Assembly (NCBI RefSeq): GCF_011386835.1
Contig: NC_088791.1
Span: forward strand, 33,640,998 to 33,704,997
DNA length: 64,000 bases
Direction: 5' to 3'
From: Chrysemys picta bellii
Taxonomy: Eukaryota > Chordata > Testudines > Emydidae
The translations under genes were made by a program, and so were the position numbers. Positions 1-11,719 of this stretch are shown here, one piece after another; position 1 is the stretch's first letter; each line of letters begins with the position of its first letter. The notes beneath the pieces were generated by a model. It saw only the letters and a list, made by a program, of their open reading frames with translations. It had not been told where the DNA came from and did no database searches.

Positions 1-281
1 TAGAGAGACTCACAGTTTACCAGTGGGTTTCACAGCTATTTGCTAGACAGCAAAGGAATGTTGAGACTCAGGATTGCTAGATTCAATTCCAGATTCTGGA
101 GGGGTATGTGTCTCTTCTGAGCCCATCCCCTCCAGATTCTCCCTTTCTTCCCAGCTCCTGTTCCCTCTCCTGCTGCTATCCTTACCCTGCTGGTCCCTAC
201 TCTTGTCCATTTCCCTCCCATTGCCCCTGTCCCAAGCTCTGATTCACACTCTTATCCTCCTTCACTTCACAGCTTCTACTT

Positions 282-478
282 ATTCATAGATAAAAGGCCA
301 GAAGGGACCATTGTGATCATCTAGTCTGACCTCCTGTATAACACAGGCCACATAACTTCCCCAAAATAATTGCTAGCGCATAGCTTTTGGACAATCAACT
401 GATTTTGATTTCAAAATTGTCAGTGATGGAGAATCCATCATGACCCAACAGTAAGTTGTTCCATTGGTTCCATCTTTT
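282..478 (-). repeat. CR1 LINE 3' fragment
   Basis: The plus strand reads as the reverse complement of a CR1 3' untranslated end: TTCATAGATA, then text similar to the later CR1 copies (GACCATTGTGATCATCTAGTC, 'gacctcctgtataacacaggcca'). The copy is 5'-truncated and carries no coding sequence. It resembles the 3' ends at 15880-15961 and 51541, which fits a member of the same LINE family. Confidence 0.75.
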
Positions 479-2100
479 CTCTTCCTTATATTTCTGCTCC
501 TTTCCTCCCATCTTGTTTCATTTCACCTGTCAGTAATCTGCCCGCTCTGCTTTTGCCCTGGCTCCTGTTCCAGTACCCCTATCTTGTCCCTTTTCCCATC
601 CACTTCATCCCCTGTTTTTCACTCCTTTGCATATGAGTCTGATAGCTTCCGCTCCAAGCTGCCTGGGTGCTAGTGGGGTAAGGGGGAAATTGAGAGCACA
701 GAAGAAGCAATTTTCTTGCTCTCAATTCCTGTGGCTGACACCACAGTGCCCCACAATACCCAGGATCACCAAGAGCAGGGAAAGTCTCTAACTTAGAGTT
801 ATGTAACATGATGCACTATCAAGTTCAGACTTACATTGTGAAATTGGTAAAACTAACTAGTGTTACTAACAAGTTATGTCCCTATATGTCCCTTACATAG
901 GTTTCTCACACATAAGAAAATAGGAAATTCCAGTGTTTCAACCAGATTGTTCCTGGCAGGGTCACAGGAGGAAGCCATGGACTCTGGGGAATCCATGCAG
1001 ACACACGGGCATGCCCATCTATGTAAATGAATATCCAATGCCTCCTTTCGCTCTCTCTCTCCCAACTCCTCCTAGCACACTCTCTCCTCTGAGTAACGTG
1101 GCCTCTGCAAGACTCATTTGACAAAGGACTGTCTGTTGCTCCAGAACAACTTTGTCTCCACAGTGTGGTAAGGGAAAGCAGGGAAGGAAATGGTTACAGG
1201 TTCACCATCAATTTACCTAGTGAAATCCTCCAATTGGAAGAGGAGACAATGCCATATAGAGGCCATCTCTCATACAGCCTTCCTATTTCCTGACCCAAAC
1301 CAGGCCCCATCTCCTTTCCCCACCGAATGATGCAGCCCACACTGCAAGCGTGGAATAAGCAGGAAGAAGAATTCAGCAGAGGCAGAACTTACCAGATCTG
1401 CTGGTATTTTATCTCCTCCTCCTACATAGGTGGAGAGGATGATATGGCTCTCAATAGCCAAGTCAGAACTAACACAAGTTAATTTACTTTAAGGTATGAG
1501 ATGTTAACTTATTTCTAATTCTTCTTTGGCAATAACTACAAGAACTTTTTGTGTGTGACATGCATGTAATTTCTATGCTTCTTCAAAGACGGTCTGCATG
1601 ATTTGATTAAGAGGAAGGATACATTATAGAGCTTATAAATGTTTACATAAGATGAATTTACATACAAGCTAACATTGAAAAAAAGTTATGATAATCAGGG
1701 CACTTATATTTTATTAAAGTTCACCCAAAAAGATTTTTGTGCATAAAAATGTTTCTGTCTCAAGGTTAATTAAGACAATCAGGCTAATCCACCTTACTTG
1801 GGTCTTGGCAATGAATTCACAGAAATTTGGGGTATGAGTCACATTTTTGTATAAAAATAATATACTAGCATTAAAGTTTGGACATATGTTTTCTCTTTCA
1901 CATGCAGCAAAGACTTCATAATTGTTGATAAAATGTTTTGACAAGGCAAGAGTTCATAAAATTTGTATGTTTCTAATTCAGAGTAAATTAATGTGTCACG
2001 ATGGAAGTGCTCATTAAATATTAAAATCATGAAAGTGTATTCAAAGAGCATGGGTACATATAAAAATAAGTTTATCATCTAAAGTTAACAAGGGGTTGTG
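479..2100. other. Non-coding stretch, no gene recognised
   Basis: Pyrimidine-rich at first (to about 660), then AT-rich. The short open frames here (for example 464-673 and 1714-2078) have low-complexity or Phe/Leu/Ser-rich translations and resemble no protein I know. No repeat family was identified with confidence. Confidence 0.4.
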
Positions 2101-2109
2101 TAGTACTGT

Positions 2110-2340
2110 GACACTCTACGTGCAATATGCCCTGTACTTCCCATTCCAACAAAAGACTTAGGTGGCTAAAAATGGGACTTAGGGGCTTAACTCGTTTTGT
2201 GCATCCAGGCCTAAATTCACAGTTTTGGCCCGACTGCCCTTCCCTCCACATAACCCTGTAGGCACCTAAACTCAGTAAGCATCTACATTTTCACTGCTAA
2301 AGATCCCTAGATGCCTACATTTCTAAGACCCAGACAATAC
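2110..2340. repeat. Degenerate palindromic MITE-like relic
   Basis: Several copies of the motif family 'gcctaac/taggcacctaa' occur in both orientations (GACTTAGGTGGCTAAAAATG, GTAGGCACCTAAACTCAGTA, GATGCCTACATTTCTAAGAC). These are the motifs that form clean hairpins at 10721-10776 and 62942-63055. It is probably an old member of the same reptile foldback family. The boundaries are approximate. Confidence 0.4.
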
Positions 2341-2573
2341 ACAAAGCACATGGGGATCATGGGGATAGGTGGCCACCCCCCTAGCTTGCCAATGAGGCCC
2401 CATCCAGTAAGTTCAGACCTTGTCTAACACCTGATGCCACACACCCCTCCCCTCCCACTGCAGTAAAGGGAGTGCAATGCAGACCGCCGATAGGTGTTGG
2501 GCCTCACAGTCCACACATAAAATCCAGGAGACCACAGGGAAGTGTAGTGTGAGCATGAAATGTATCAAATATG

Positions 2574-2600
2574 TCAGAGAGAGAGAGACAGAGAGAAAGC
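2574..2600. repeat. (GA)n microsatellite
   Basis: A short imperfect GA-dinucleotide run just upstream of the CR1 3' end at 2637. Confidence 0.75.
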
Positions 2601-2636
2601 AATATAGGGAGATAGCAGACTAAATGGGGTGCAGGT

Positions 2637-3795
2637 TCATAGAATCATAGAATCAAGGAAGATTAGGGTTGGAAGAGACCTCAGAAGGTTCATCTAGTCC
2701 AACCTCCTGCTCAAAACAGGACCAACCCCCAACTAAATTGTCCTAGCTAGGGCTTTGTCAAGCCTGACCTGTAAAACCTCTAAGGATGGAGATTCCACCA
2801 TCTCCCTAGGTAACCCATTCTAGTGCTTCACCACCCTCCTAGTGAAATAGTTTTTCCTAATATCCAACCTAGACCTTCCCCACTGCAACTTGAGATCATT
2901 GCTCCTTGTTCTGTCATCTGCCACCACTGAGAACAGCCGAGCTCCATCCTCTTTGGAATCCCCCGGCAGGTAGTTGAAGGCTGCTATCAAATCCCCCCTC
3001 ACTCTTCTCTTCTGCAGACTAAATAAGCCCAGTTCCCTCAGCTCTCCTCATAAGTCATGTGCCCCAGCCCCCTAATCATTTTCATTGCCCTCCGTTGGAC
3101 TCTCTCCAATTTGTCCACATCCTTTCTGTAGTGGGGGCCTCAAAACTGGATGCAATTCTCCAGATGTGGCCTCATCAGTGCCAAATAGAGGGGAATAATC
3201 ACTTCCCTCAATCTACTGGCAATGCTCCTACTAATGCAGCCCATTATACCATTAGCCTTCCTGGCAACAAGGGCACAATGTTGACTCATATCCAGCTTCT
3301 CGTCCACTGTAATCCTCAGGTCCTTTTTTGCAGAACAGCCACTTAGCTAGTCAGTCCCCAGCCTGTAGCAGTGCATGGGATTCTTCCGTCCTAAGTGCAG
3401 GACTCTGCACTTGTCCTTGTTGAACCTCATCAGATTCTTTTAGCCCAATCTTCCAATTTGACTAGTTCACTCTGTCCCTATCCCTACCCTCCAGTGTATC
3501 TACCTCTCCCCCCAGCTTAGTGTCATCCGCAAACTTGCTGAGGGTGCAATCCATCCCATCATCCAGATCATAAATGAAGATGTAGAACAAAACTGGCCCA
3601 CAGGCCCCTGGGGCACTCTGTCAACTAGACATCGAGCGGTTGATCATTACCCATTGAGCCTGATGATCTAGCCAGCTTTCTATCCATCTTGTAGTCCATT
3701 CAGCCAATCCATACTTTTTTAACTTGCTGAAAAGAATACTGTGGGAGACCGTATCAAAAGCTTTGCTAAAGTCAAGATATATCACGTCCTCGCAG
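2637..3795 (-). pseudogene. CR1 LINE, 5'-truncated, with reverse-transcriptase remnant
   Basis: A CR1 non-LTR retrotransposon inserted on the minus strand. Its 3' end is at 2637, where the tandem tail appears as repeated CATAGAATCATAGAATC. Reading the minus strand, 3827 to 3621 encodes the reverse-transcriptase block [16 protein letters not shown], followed by KLKKYGL and W..SWL, which are characteristic of the CR1/Jockey-type RT palm. Downstream, 3002-2820 encodes the C-terminal end ([11 protein letters not shown]...[10 protein letters not shown]). Everything upstream of the RT palm is missing, so this is a usual 5'-truncated dead copy. Frames are broken between the two segments. CR1 is the dominant LINE of birds, crocodilians and turtles. 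It supplies the 3' tail that the SINE at 4224 appears to share. Confidence 0.92.
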
Positions 3796-4223
3796 CAGAA
3801 GGATGCACAGAGGCAAAGGGCAGACACACTTGAGCCCCAGCGCCAGCATGCAGCTCCCTCTTGAGTCTACCAACCCTGCTGCAACTTCATGGGTCCTCTT
3901 GGCAGGACCCATGTACGCAGTGTTACCTGGAACCAAATACACTACTGAACCTACATGATGTGCTCCAGGACAATCTCTCTACCCCCCACTTGCAGAAGCC
4001 ACGCACTCTCCACTTCCACATGGATCAACAGTATGGCATACTGTCCTTGGGATCTTACTAAAGAATTGCCACTCAGAGCACCATCATTACCCGTCTCTGA
4101 TCTCCAGGGTACTACAACAGTTCCTGGGGGTCCTCATCAACCATGTGGGAGAATACATCCTATTCCCCTCTGACCCAGACATGAAACATGATACAATTCT
4201 ACCAGACAGTAGCTTTTCCACTG
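3796..4223. other. Unassigned stretch between CR1 and SINE
   Basis: About 430 bp of mixed composition. Two overlapping open frames (3861-4061, 3955-4173) show no recognised domain. It could be the edge of an unrecognised older element. Confidence 0.3.
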
Positions 4224-4410
4224 TGGGGAGGGATAGCTCAGTGGTTTGAGCATTGGCTTGCTAAACCCAGGGTTGTGAGTTCAGTCTTTGAGGGGGCCAT
4301 TTAGGGATCTGGGGCAAAAATCTGTCTGGGGATTAGTCCTGCTTTGAGCAGAGGATTGGACTAGATGACCTCCTGAGGTCCCTTCCAACCCTGACATCTT
4401 GTGATTCTTT
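4224..4410 (+). repeat. tRNA-derived SINE, tortoise CryI / PolIII-SINE type
   Basis: The head is tRNA-like: an A-box-like segment ATAGCTCAGTGGTTTGAGCA (about 4232-4251) and a B-box-like GTTGTGAGTTCAGTC. The tail (GGACTAGATGACCTCCTGAG, then CCCTTCCAACCCTGACATC) matches the 3' end of CR1 LINEs. Tortoise SINEs that borrowed a CR1-like LINE tail are established knowledge, and such a tail allows mobilisation by the LINE machinery. A possible short target duplication, TTTCCA, lies at about 4215-4220 and 4408-4413. This element is the best single clue that the host is a cryptodiran turtle. Confidence 0.85.
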
Positions 4411-5040
4411 CCATACATGCTCAGGGTTGTATATGGAACTTAAATAAACATTTTAAAAAAACAGCAACAGGCACCACCATGTATACAGTCATCAAATCTA
4501 CATCATGAACATGATGTCTACCTGTCATGCAAAGATGATCTTCATGGATATCATGGTAAATCACCTAGGGTCATACCATGAAGCATACATCTGGGCTGAG
4601 AAAACTGTTCACCAGGGAGAGAATTGGAGCCCATAGAGCTAGGTTAGCCTTTTCTTTTACTCAGCAGTAATGCCTGGAACCTACAGGCCTGCATCCTGAA
4701 AGACATTAGCTTAAGCAAGATAGCATAAGTAAAGTAGGCCTATCACCCTTACATAGATAAAATTGCCTGACAGTTACCCTGGATTTTGGGGAACAGGGAA
4801 GAGCTTGCTCCAGAGAGGGATACTCCAGAGTGGTACATAACAATACCAGGCAACTGCAGGAACATAGAACAGATACCAGGCTTGGATATTTTAAGATACA
4901 GTCACTGGCAGATGTTTAACCACAAACTTGCATCACTTTCTCAGGGCATAACTTCCCCCATTCATTACGTAGGAGCCTAGGCACTGAACTCAGGCTTTGG
5001 GCATCCCAGGGTTGTTCCTATGATTATACTGCTCTACAGC
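4411..5040. other. Non-coding stretch, no gene recognised
   Basis: No motif, tail or repeat family recognised. The 64-codon open frame at 4786-4980 looks like chance. Confidence 0.35.
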
Positions 5041-5536
5041 CAAAATGCTTCTGAAATAAATGTAGTCAAACTTTACTAATTCTGGGTCACTGAGAATGAA
5101 AATTATGCTTAAAATTCTTGATTGGCTCTAGTTTTCAAGATATGCTATTGGGTCTGTATATACGACCCTTGACTTTGGAATGGCGGAGGATAAGTGAGTA
5201 ATAAAGGGAAGGGATCTCAATTTAAACCGGAAATGACTAAAATACATCTTTGACTGGATCTATGAATAAATCTATGACTGGGTTTGGACAGTACTTGCTT
5301 TTTAGGCAAAACAATGAATGATGCAATCTGAAGCTGGTACTGCGTCATACATGATATGAATTGCATCATTGTATTCCTAGAAGTCATGGATGATGCAATC
5401 ATAACGAAGCTTACATCACTCTGCTGAACAAATTGCCCTGGATCAGCTCTAGAAATCATACAGTGTCGTGCTCTCTTATTTGTCAGTGTTTGATTTTGCA
5501 AAGGGACACATTTCTGTTTAGTCAAAGTGAGCAGAG
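5040..5536 (+). other. 5' region of the decayed transposon-type gene
   Basis: Non-coding DNA directly upstream of the cysteine-rich ORF. It contains repeated GATGCAAT / ATTGCATCA motifs in both orientations (around 5311-5400: 'aatgatgcaatc', 'gaattgcatcattg', 'gatgcaatcataa'), which may be sub-terminal binding repeats or a promoter of the element. No terminal inverted repeat was found by eye, so the left boundary is approximate. Confidence 0.4.
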
Positions 5537-7175
5537 ATGCCTCGTACTTGTGTGAACAGTGCAGATAACTTCTGCTATGTTTGTGGTGAAGTGACTTTTG
5601 CATCACAAAAGCGCAGTATAACCACTATGGTTAAAAAAGCCTATCACCTTTATTTTGGCTGCAAAATTGGAGATCAGGACAAGAGGTGGGCCCCACACAT
5701 ATGCTGCAACACTTGTGGAACAAATCTTCGCCAATGGTGAACAGGAAAAGGAAATCTATGCCTTTTGCAGTGCCAATGATTTGGAGAGAACCAATAGATC
5801 GTACCAGCAATTGTTACTTCTGCATGGTGCCTCCAGTTGGGAAAGGTGTGTCAAAGAAGAAAAAGTGGACTGTGCATTATCCAAACATTCCATCAGCTAT
5901 ACGCCCAGTACCCCACGGAGAAGAACTGCCGGCTCCTCATGCACCAGAATCATTCTCACTTGAGTCAGACGAGGAAGAGGAAGAGGCTGAAACTTCTGGT
6001 CCTGAACCATCAATGTCACAGGACCCACATTTCTCCCATCCTCCTTCTCTGAACCACACCTCATTACACAAGGTGAACTGAATGACCTTGTCAGGGATTT
6101 GGAACTACCCAAGAGTAAGGCAGAGCTGTTGGGCTCCAGACTACAGCAGTGGAATCTCCTGGCAGGCGATGTTAGGGTTTCCATGTTCCGTGACCGTCAA
6201 AAGGATCTTGTCCCATTCTTCTTCATGGAAGGTGATCTTGTAGCCTGCAACAACATCGATGGTGTGATGGCAGCCCTCAACGTCGTTCACGATCCAGCTG
6301 AGTGGAGACTGTTCACTGATTCATCGAAGACGAGTCTTAAAGCTGTTTTACTGCATAATGGCAATGTTTTGCAATCAATTCCAGTTGGTCATGCATAAAC
6401 TATGACCAACATCAGTGGCAGCTTTGTGGCGATTTGAAGGTTGTTGCTCTCTTGCTTGGTCTGCAGACTGGATACACAAAGTACTGCTCTTTTCTCTGCG
6501 AATGGGATAGTCATGCAAGAGATTCCCTCTACATCAAGAAAAATTGTCCACTCCGACAGTCATTGGAGCCTGGGAGGAAAAGTGTTCAGCATCCACCACT
6601 TGTTGAATGAAGGAAGATTTTGTTACCACCACATCAAGCTGGGTCTGATGAAGAACTTTGTCAAGGCCATTGAGAAAACACAAGCAGCTTTCAAGTACCT
6701 CCGTGGAAAATTTCCAAGGTTAAGTGAAGCTAAGATAAAGGAAGGTGTCTTTGTTGGTCCTCAGATTCATGAACTTCTTCGAGATGATGCATTTGACCAT
6801 GCACTGCATGGCAAGGAAAGGACGGCATGGAAAGCCTTCCAGTTAGTAGCAATAAATTTTCTCGGAAACAACAAGGCAGACAACTACAGGTTGTTGGTGG
6901 AAAACCTCCTCAAGGCATACAAAAGCCTTGGTTGCAACATGTCACTAAAGATACATTTTTTGCACTCTCATCTAGATTTTTTTCCACCGAACTGCGGAGC
7001 AGTGAGCGACGAGCACAGCGAGCGATTTCACCAGGACATTGCAACAATGGAGAAATGCTATCCGGGCAAATGGAGCCCATCAATGCTTGCAGACTATTGC
7101 TGGACAGTGACAAGAGATGTTCCATTTAATGAATACAAGAGACAAGCCAAGAAGCCCCGAGTAGACACTGAATAG
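5537..7175 (+). pseudogene. Decayed transposon-type gene, uncharacterised cysteine-rich family
   Basis: A single gene spread over at least three frames. Segment 1 (5537-5740) starts MPRTCVNSADNFCYVCGEV and has Cys pairs CYVCGE and CCNTCGTN, consistent with a zinc-binding module. It stops after a frameshift near 5737. Segment 2 (about 5733-6081) has CYFCMVPP, a Lys-rich KKKKW patch and an acidic tract SDEEEEEAE. Segment 3 (about 6081-6398) runs LPKSKAELLGSRLQQWN through HDPAEWRLF. An internal deletion follows near 6395, after which CGDLKVVALLLG is readable. Segment 4 (in frame from about 6620 to 7175) has HIKLGLMKNFVKAI, KIHFLHSHLDFFP, SDEHSERFHQDI and a basic C-terminus ending VDTE. I recognise this as a repetitive protein family that appears as 'uncharacterised' in turtle and arthropod genomes, but I cannot name the superfamily. 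The conserved D, H and E residues (CGDLK; SDEHSERFHQD) suggest an RNase H-like transposase, which is inference. A candidate polyadenylation signal AATAAA lies at about 7219. Confidence 0.8.
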
Positions 7176-7520
7176 GACGAAACTATGTACATAATAGTTT
7201 TTTGCCTTATGTTTCATAATAAATTTTATTTATATAACCCTTTGGTTGATTTTTAAAGTGTTACATAAACAGGAGAAGTGAAATATTATCATGTAAAGCA
7301 ACCATAAACACATGAAAAGACCTAGGTTTACAATTTATGATTAAAACTCTACTATCTACACAATATACATAGACATAAAATGTAAAAACTTAAATATCTT
7401 AGAAACAGTAGCCAATCAGTTGTTTTAATTGTCATATTTGACTTCAGCACATCAAAATACATAATAAATAGCACATTTTATCTCTGAAGCAGACGACTTC
7501 TCAAAAATTGTAGACCAGTG
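7176..7520 (+). other. 3' region of the decayed transposon-type gene
   Basis: AT-rich DNA after the stop codon, with AATAAATTTTATTTATAT at about 7219 as a possible polyadenylation signal. The right end of the element is not defined by a visible inverted repeat. Confidence 0.35.
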
Positions 7521-9880
7521 TTATTTTAGCTGCCTAGCAGTCACAACCCTATGCCCCAATCCACCATCCTGGGAAATGTTTTCCACTAGAAAGAAAATTG
7601 CTCTAAGCCAGCAGCAAATCCAGAAATGCTGGTAACATGGATTCTGCAAGAGGAGCCACAGGAAGCCATAGTGCAGGTAGCAAGTGCAGGGGCCAGGAGT
7701 CTTGCCTTTGATGCCCCTTGGATCTGCCAGTTCTCTGAGATCCAAGTGAACACGAGGGAGTGTGTATGTTCTCTTTGAAAAACTCTTGGCCTCTCTTTGG
7801 AGTGGCAAACCCAGGCATTCTCCTCACACCCAGAGTAAGAATTCAAAACGAAAAGCTCAAGAAGATCATGGGGGAACAGCCTAGTGATTGGTCACATGGG
7901 GAACTGCTGTATCTTTGCTGAACACGTACTAAAAGCTGTTATGTATAGAAGATGTACCACATTTCCAAAGCTGAAACAGAATGGAACAGAAGGCAGTATG
8001 GCACATCTGTTCTTTTCCATCCTTATCATCGTTATCATCATTATCATCACCATCATCACTTGTTATTTATATCACACCCAAAAGTGAGCTATGCACTTCC
8101 CCAATGTATTGAAAAGGGCAAGTCTTGCCCTGAAAAGCTTACAACCTATATAAAGAACGTAGAGACGAAGGAGTGGGAGGAAGGATGTGACACACAAATT
8201 TTGCTTTGGTTATGTTTATGAATTAGAGGACAGTTGTTTGAGGGACTGTGGGGAAAGGATCAGAGTGGCAGTTAGGAGCAGAGAAGACATTCCAGAGATG
8301 GGGGAAACATAAGAAATAGCATGGAGCAACTTATGGGAAAAGTGAATCAAGGAAAAAATGAAGGGAGGAAGTGTGGGCATGGCACAGGGTCTAAACAAGA
8401 GCGGTAAATGAAAGTAGTGAGCTATTGTATAAACATTAAGGCAGAGATTGCTGACCATATAAAATTTAGTGAGTGGGAAATGCCTGTTAGGCCATAAACT
8501 TCTGGTTAAAGTGTTGTGGATGAGAGAAAGGCATTAAAAAGAAAGTTAACCATCAATAACGGGTAAGGAAAACCTGCTTATAACTGGTTCCCTAATATTT
8601 CTTGTACTGGGAACTATTTTCAATGGTGGAATGTTATGGTGCATTCTTCATTCCCAAAAATATTGTTTAATTTAAAAAATGAAATAAAAAATGGTGAGAT
8701 TAATAGTTATTGGGATCAGATGCAGAAAAGCTTAGGAATGTGTAAGTCTATCCCTATCAACAAAACATTTAAGTACATGTTTAAAGTAAAGTAGGTGGTT
8801 AAATGCTCTGCTGAATTGGGATATTAATGTATATTTTGGATGGCAGAAAGCATTCAGCTGTCAGCCTCATTTTTACACACTTGGGACATACATGCACTTG
8901 CTCTTCTTATGCACCCCACATTGTGCATTACTGCTATAGTAAAATTTTTTAACATACGTTAGATTTCTCAATTAAACAGCAGTTCAGTTGTCCAATGTTC
9001 TGTCTCTGCTATATATAAACAATAACGTTCTGAACATAGGATGCCAACCACAGAAAAGATATTCAATCTTGCAGAACAGTGATTTATTCATACGGGGAAG
9101 TCAAATACATTTCCCCTCTAAATTACCTCTTTCATGGCTCTACGCATTCCCAGCCAGGGAATGTATTATTCCCTTCCTATTTATATTATTTCCTGGTTTG
9201 CATTATCATTTTCTAAATATCTTAGGACACAGTATTTATCTTGGTACACAGCTTCTGGACCTTTGCATAGCTTCCCCACTCTAGGAATCTCACAAATTAC
9301 TCATTGTTTCAGAGAGTGCTATAACAATGGGGTTAACTGAAATACAACACATTTTTCAATTAAGCAATGTCTCAATAACATAGTTATGCAGAGCAAAAGA
9401 GAGTAATTTGATTTCTGAAATTAAAGGAGGAGATTATTGCTGCTCCAGAAATGGCCTTCCATAAATCTGGAGCAGAAGAAAAACTATTAGAACAATAAAG
9501 ATTTGACTAGACAATGAAAAGTGATCTAAAAATACTGCATCTTTTACATGTTTAAGTGTGCTTCAGTTTTCAAGTTACAGGTCTCTCCAAACTCTGAAGA
9601 AAGTATAATTCCAAAACCCTCTGCATTATAGCAAGGGTAGCGCACACACATTTTTTTTGGAACCCAGCATCATGCCAAACTATTTCCAAGTGATGAATAT
9701 ATCACAAATCCAAATCTGCACAAATATTCCTTACACATTTTACAGTAACTAAACTCATAGTTATAAAAAGGTAAAGAACAAGGAATAATATGGTTAACAG
9801 AAAAATCAGTAAGGCATCTGGAATTTACTTATGCAGGAGGGAGTGTAGTAGGTGTATGGCAAAAATTCAGAGGCTGTAAC
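7521..9880. other. Non-coding stretch with an (ATC)n microsatellite
   Basis: No coding sequence recognised. A TCATCGTTATCATCATTATC-type triplet microsatellite lies at 8022-8060. The overlapping minus-strand frames at 7521-7846 are shadows of one another and match nothing known. The remainder (8100-9880) is AT-rich and featureless to the eye. Confidence 0.4.
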
Positions 9881-9888
9881 CTCTAGAG

Positions 9889-10122
9889 CAGGGTTTGTTT
9901 ACCTGCCACATCTGCAGGTTCGGCCAATCGCCACTGGCCGCGGTTCGCCGTCCCAGGCCAATAGAGGCTGCAGGAAGAGGTGCGGGCCGAGAGATGTGCT
10001 GGCTGCAACTTCCCGCCGCCCCCATTGGCCTGGAGCGGCGAACCACGGCCAGTGGGAGCTGCAATCAGCCAAACCTGCGGACACAGCAAGTAAACAAACC
10101 TGCTCTAAGTTGCTGATCCCTG
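9889..10122. mobile_element. hAT-type MITE, foldback, 234 bp
   Basis: It begins CAGGGTTTGTTTACCTG and ends GTTGCTGATCCCTG. It is flanked by CTCTAGAG (9881-9888) and ATCTAGAG (10123-10130), an 8-bp target duplication with one mismatch, which is the hAT signature length. The interior is GC-rich and palindromic: GCCACTGGCCGCGGTTCGCC is mirrored by GGCGAACCACGGCCAGTGGG. The same interior recurs in the element at 18033-18229. Open frames crossing this element are by-products of its GC content. Confidence 0.88.
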
Positions 10123-10173
10123 ATCTAGAGTATCATTCCCTGCACCCTAAACCTTACGTTAGTCCTTCATGCA

Positions 10174-10864
10174 GTTAGGGACCTACGCTATGGGAGAAGC
10201 CAACCTGGGGTTGGGAGGGATAGGAGACCTGGGGAAATGGATGCTATTTACACATCCTCCCCCTGCCTCACCTAAATTGACACTGGCCAAGTCAGCATCA
10301 ATACAACTGCCTCTGTCCCTCAGCACTCTGGAACTGTCTCATAAAGAGGAACCTTGGTTCTAGAAGAAGTAGTTGACAGGCATCCAGCCAACTGCACTGG
10401 GGATTCTTCCCATGAAGTAAGATCATTGGAGTGGCTTCTATGCCACCCCTTTGTGCCCCCAGCAATGGATGAGAGGAAGAGAGTAGCAAGGACACAGCTG
10501 TGTCTGGCTGTTTCCCAGCTGCAAGAAAAAGGCCATTTTGCACTGTTGGCTGCCAGTCCAAAATAAAGCAGAACCTCAGCTTATTGAGAAGCATAAACCA
10601 CCTTCCCTCTTCCAGCCTGGACCTGCACCAAGCACAGCTCATCTGGAAGAAAGAATATGTACCACTATATTTTAATTAATGAATATGTAATTAATTGATC
10701 ACTGAGTCCCACACCCCCAAGGTATTTAGATGCCTAACTCCCATTGAATTCAATGAGAGTTAGGTGCCTAAATACCCTCTTCTCTTACTTACAAGCATCC
10801 ATTTCCCCAGGTCTCCTCTCCCTCCCAACCCAGGTTGGCCCCTCCCATAGCGTAGGTCCCTAAC
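10174..10864. repeat. Foldback element with about 71-bp inverted arms
   Basis: The left arm, 10174-10245 (GTTAGGGACCTACGCTATGG...), is the near-perfect reverse complement of the right arm, 10794-10864 (...CCATAGCGTAGGTCCCTAAC). A second hairpin just inside the right arm, 10721-10776, is a 56-bp palindrome centred on GAATTC with arms GGTATTTAGATGCCTAACTC. About 550 bp lies between the arms. This is typical of reptile MITE foldbacks, possibly related to those called Chompy, although I cannot confirm the name. Confidence 0.75.
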
Positions 10865-10869
10865 TCCAC

Positions 10870-11570
10870 AGAGGATTAATGTGGGGCACAGAGAGGCAGA
10901 GTAGTTCTCTTGTTTCTGTAAATCAAGGAGTTCTCTAAAATTCAACATCCCTGGATTTGTATCACCAGGACCAGTTATAATTCAACCTGCTTGTGGTTTT
11001 CCAGAGTATAATTTCTGGGATAAAATTACGATGCCCTCAGCATCCTAAATTAAGCATAAAGTAGCCATTCCCTGCTTACACTATCTCCTTATTGAAAGGG
11101 TAAAGCAAACTACTAGCTCCATTGCACAGGTAGTCCAAATAATGCCAATACCAAATTGTACCAATAATGAAACCCTTTGTATAAATTTCTCAGCCCATTA
11201 AATCCATAAATTAATAAGACTCTATTCATAGCTCACATTTGTCATCCCTCCCCCACACAACACTCTTCCCCTTCTCTCCCTCCCTGTTCATTGCTCCTAC
11301 CTCACTAGTTGTTTCCTGAATACCATAAAAATCGTGTTTCTACTTAACCAAAATGCTTTACCGGTGATTCATTTTTCTGCTTATGAAAAAAATATGTCAC
11401 AAAGGCAATTGATGGATGGATTCCACCCCCCACCCCATTTGTTAATTTGTTACTGTGGAGCATGTTATTTTCTTATGCCATTGCTTTATACTTGTTTAAG
11501 TAAAATAGTGGCCAGATTGATGCCCTTCAAACACCAGCCATGTACGGGTAAATGGAGAGGGCTCCTTCTA
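10870..11570. other. Non-coding stretch, no gene recognised
   Basis: AT-rich sequence without identifiable repeats or coding potential. Confidence 0.35.
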
Positions 11571-11572
11571 CA

Positions 11573-11705
11573 CAGGGTGACCAGATAGTAAGTGTGAAAA
11601 ATCAGGACACTTTTTTTGGGGGGGGGGGAGGGGGGGTGTCGTTGCCTGTATAAAATAAAGCCCCTAAGATCGGGATGGTTCTGATAATAGTGGGATGTCT
11701 GGTCT
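11573..11705. mobile_element. hAT-type MITE relic with G-run
   Basis: It starts CAGGGTGACCAGATAG and ends near GGGATGTCTGGTC, an imperfect inverted match. The word TCTACA sits on both sides (11567-11572 and 11704-11709), probably what remains of the target duplication after loss of the last bases of the element. A run of 11 Gs followed by A and 7 Gs (about 11617-11636) could form a G-quadruplex. Confidence 0.65.
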
Positions 11706-11719
11706 ACAGCAGGAGCCAC

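Noticed and set aside
5311..5400. Operator-like repeated GATGCAAT words
   Set aside because: Possible sub-terminal repeats of the decayed transposon, but with one copy available there is no way to separate them from chance in AT-rich DNA.
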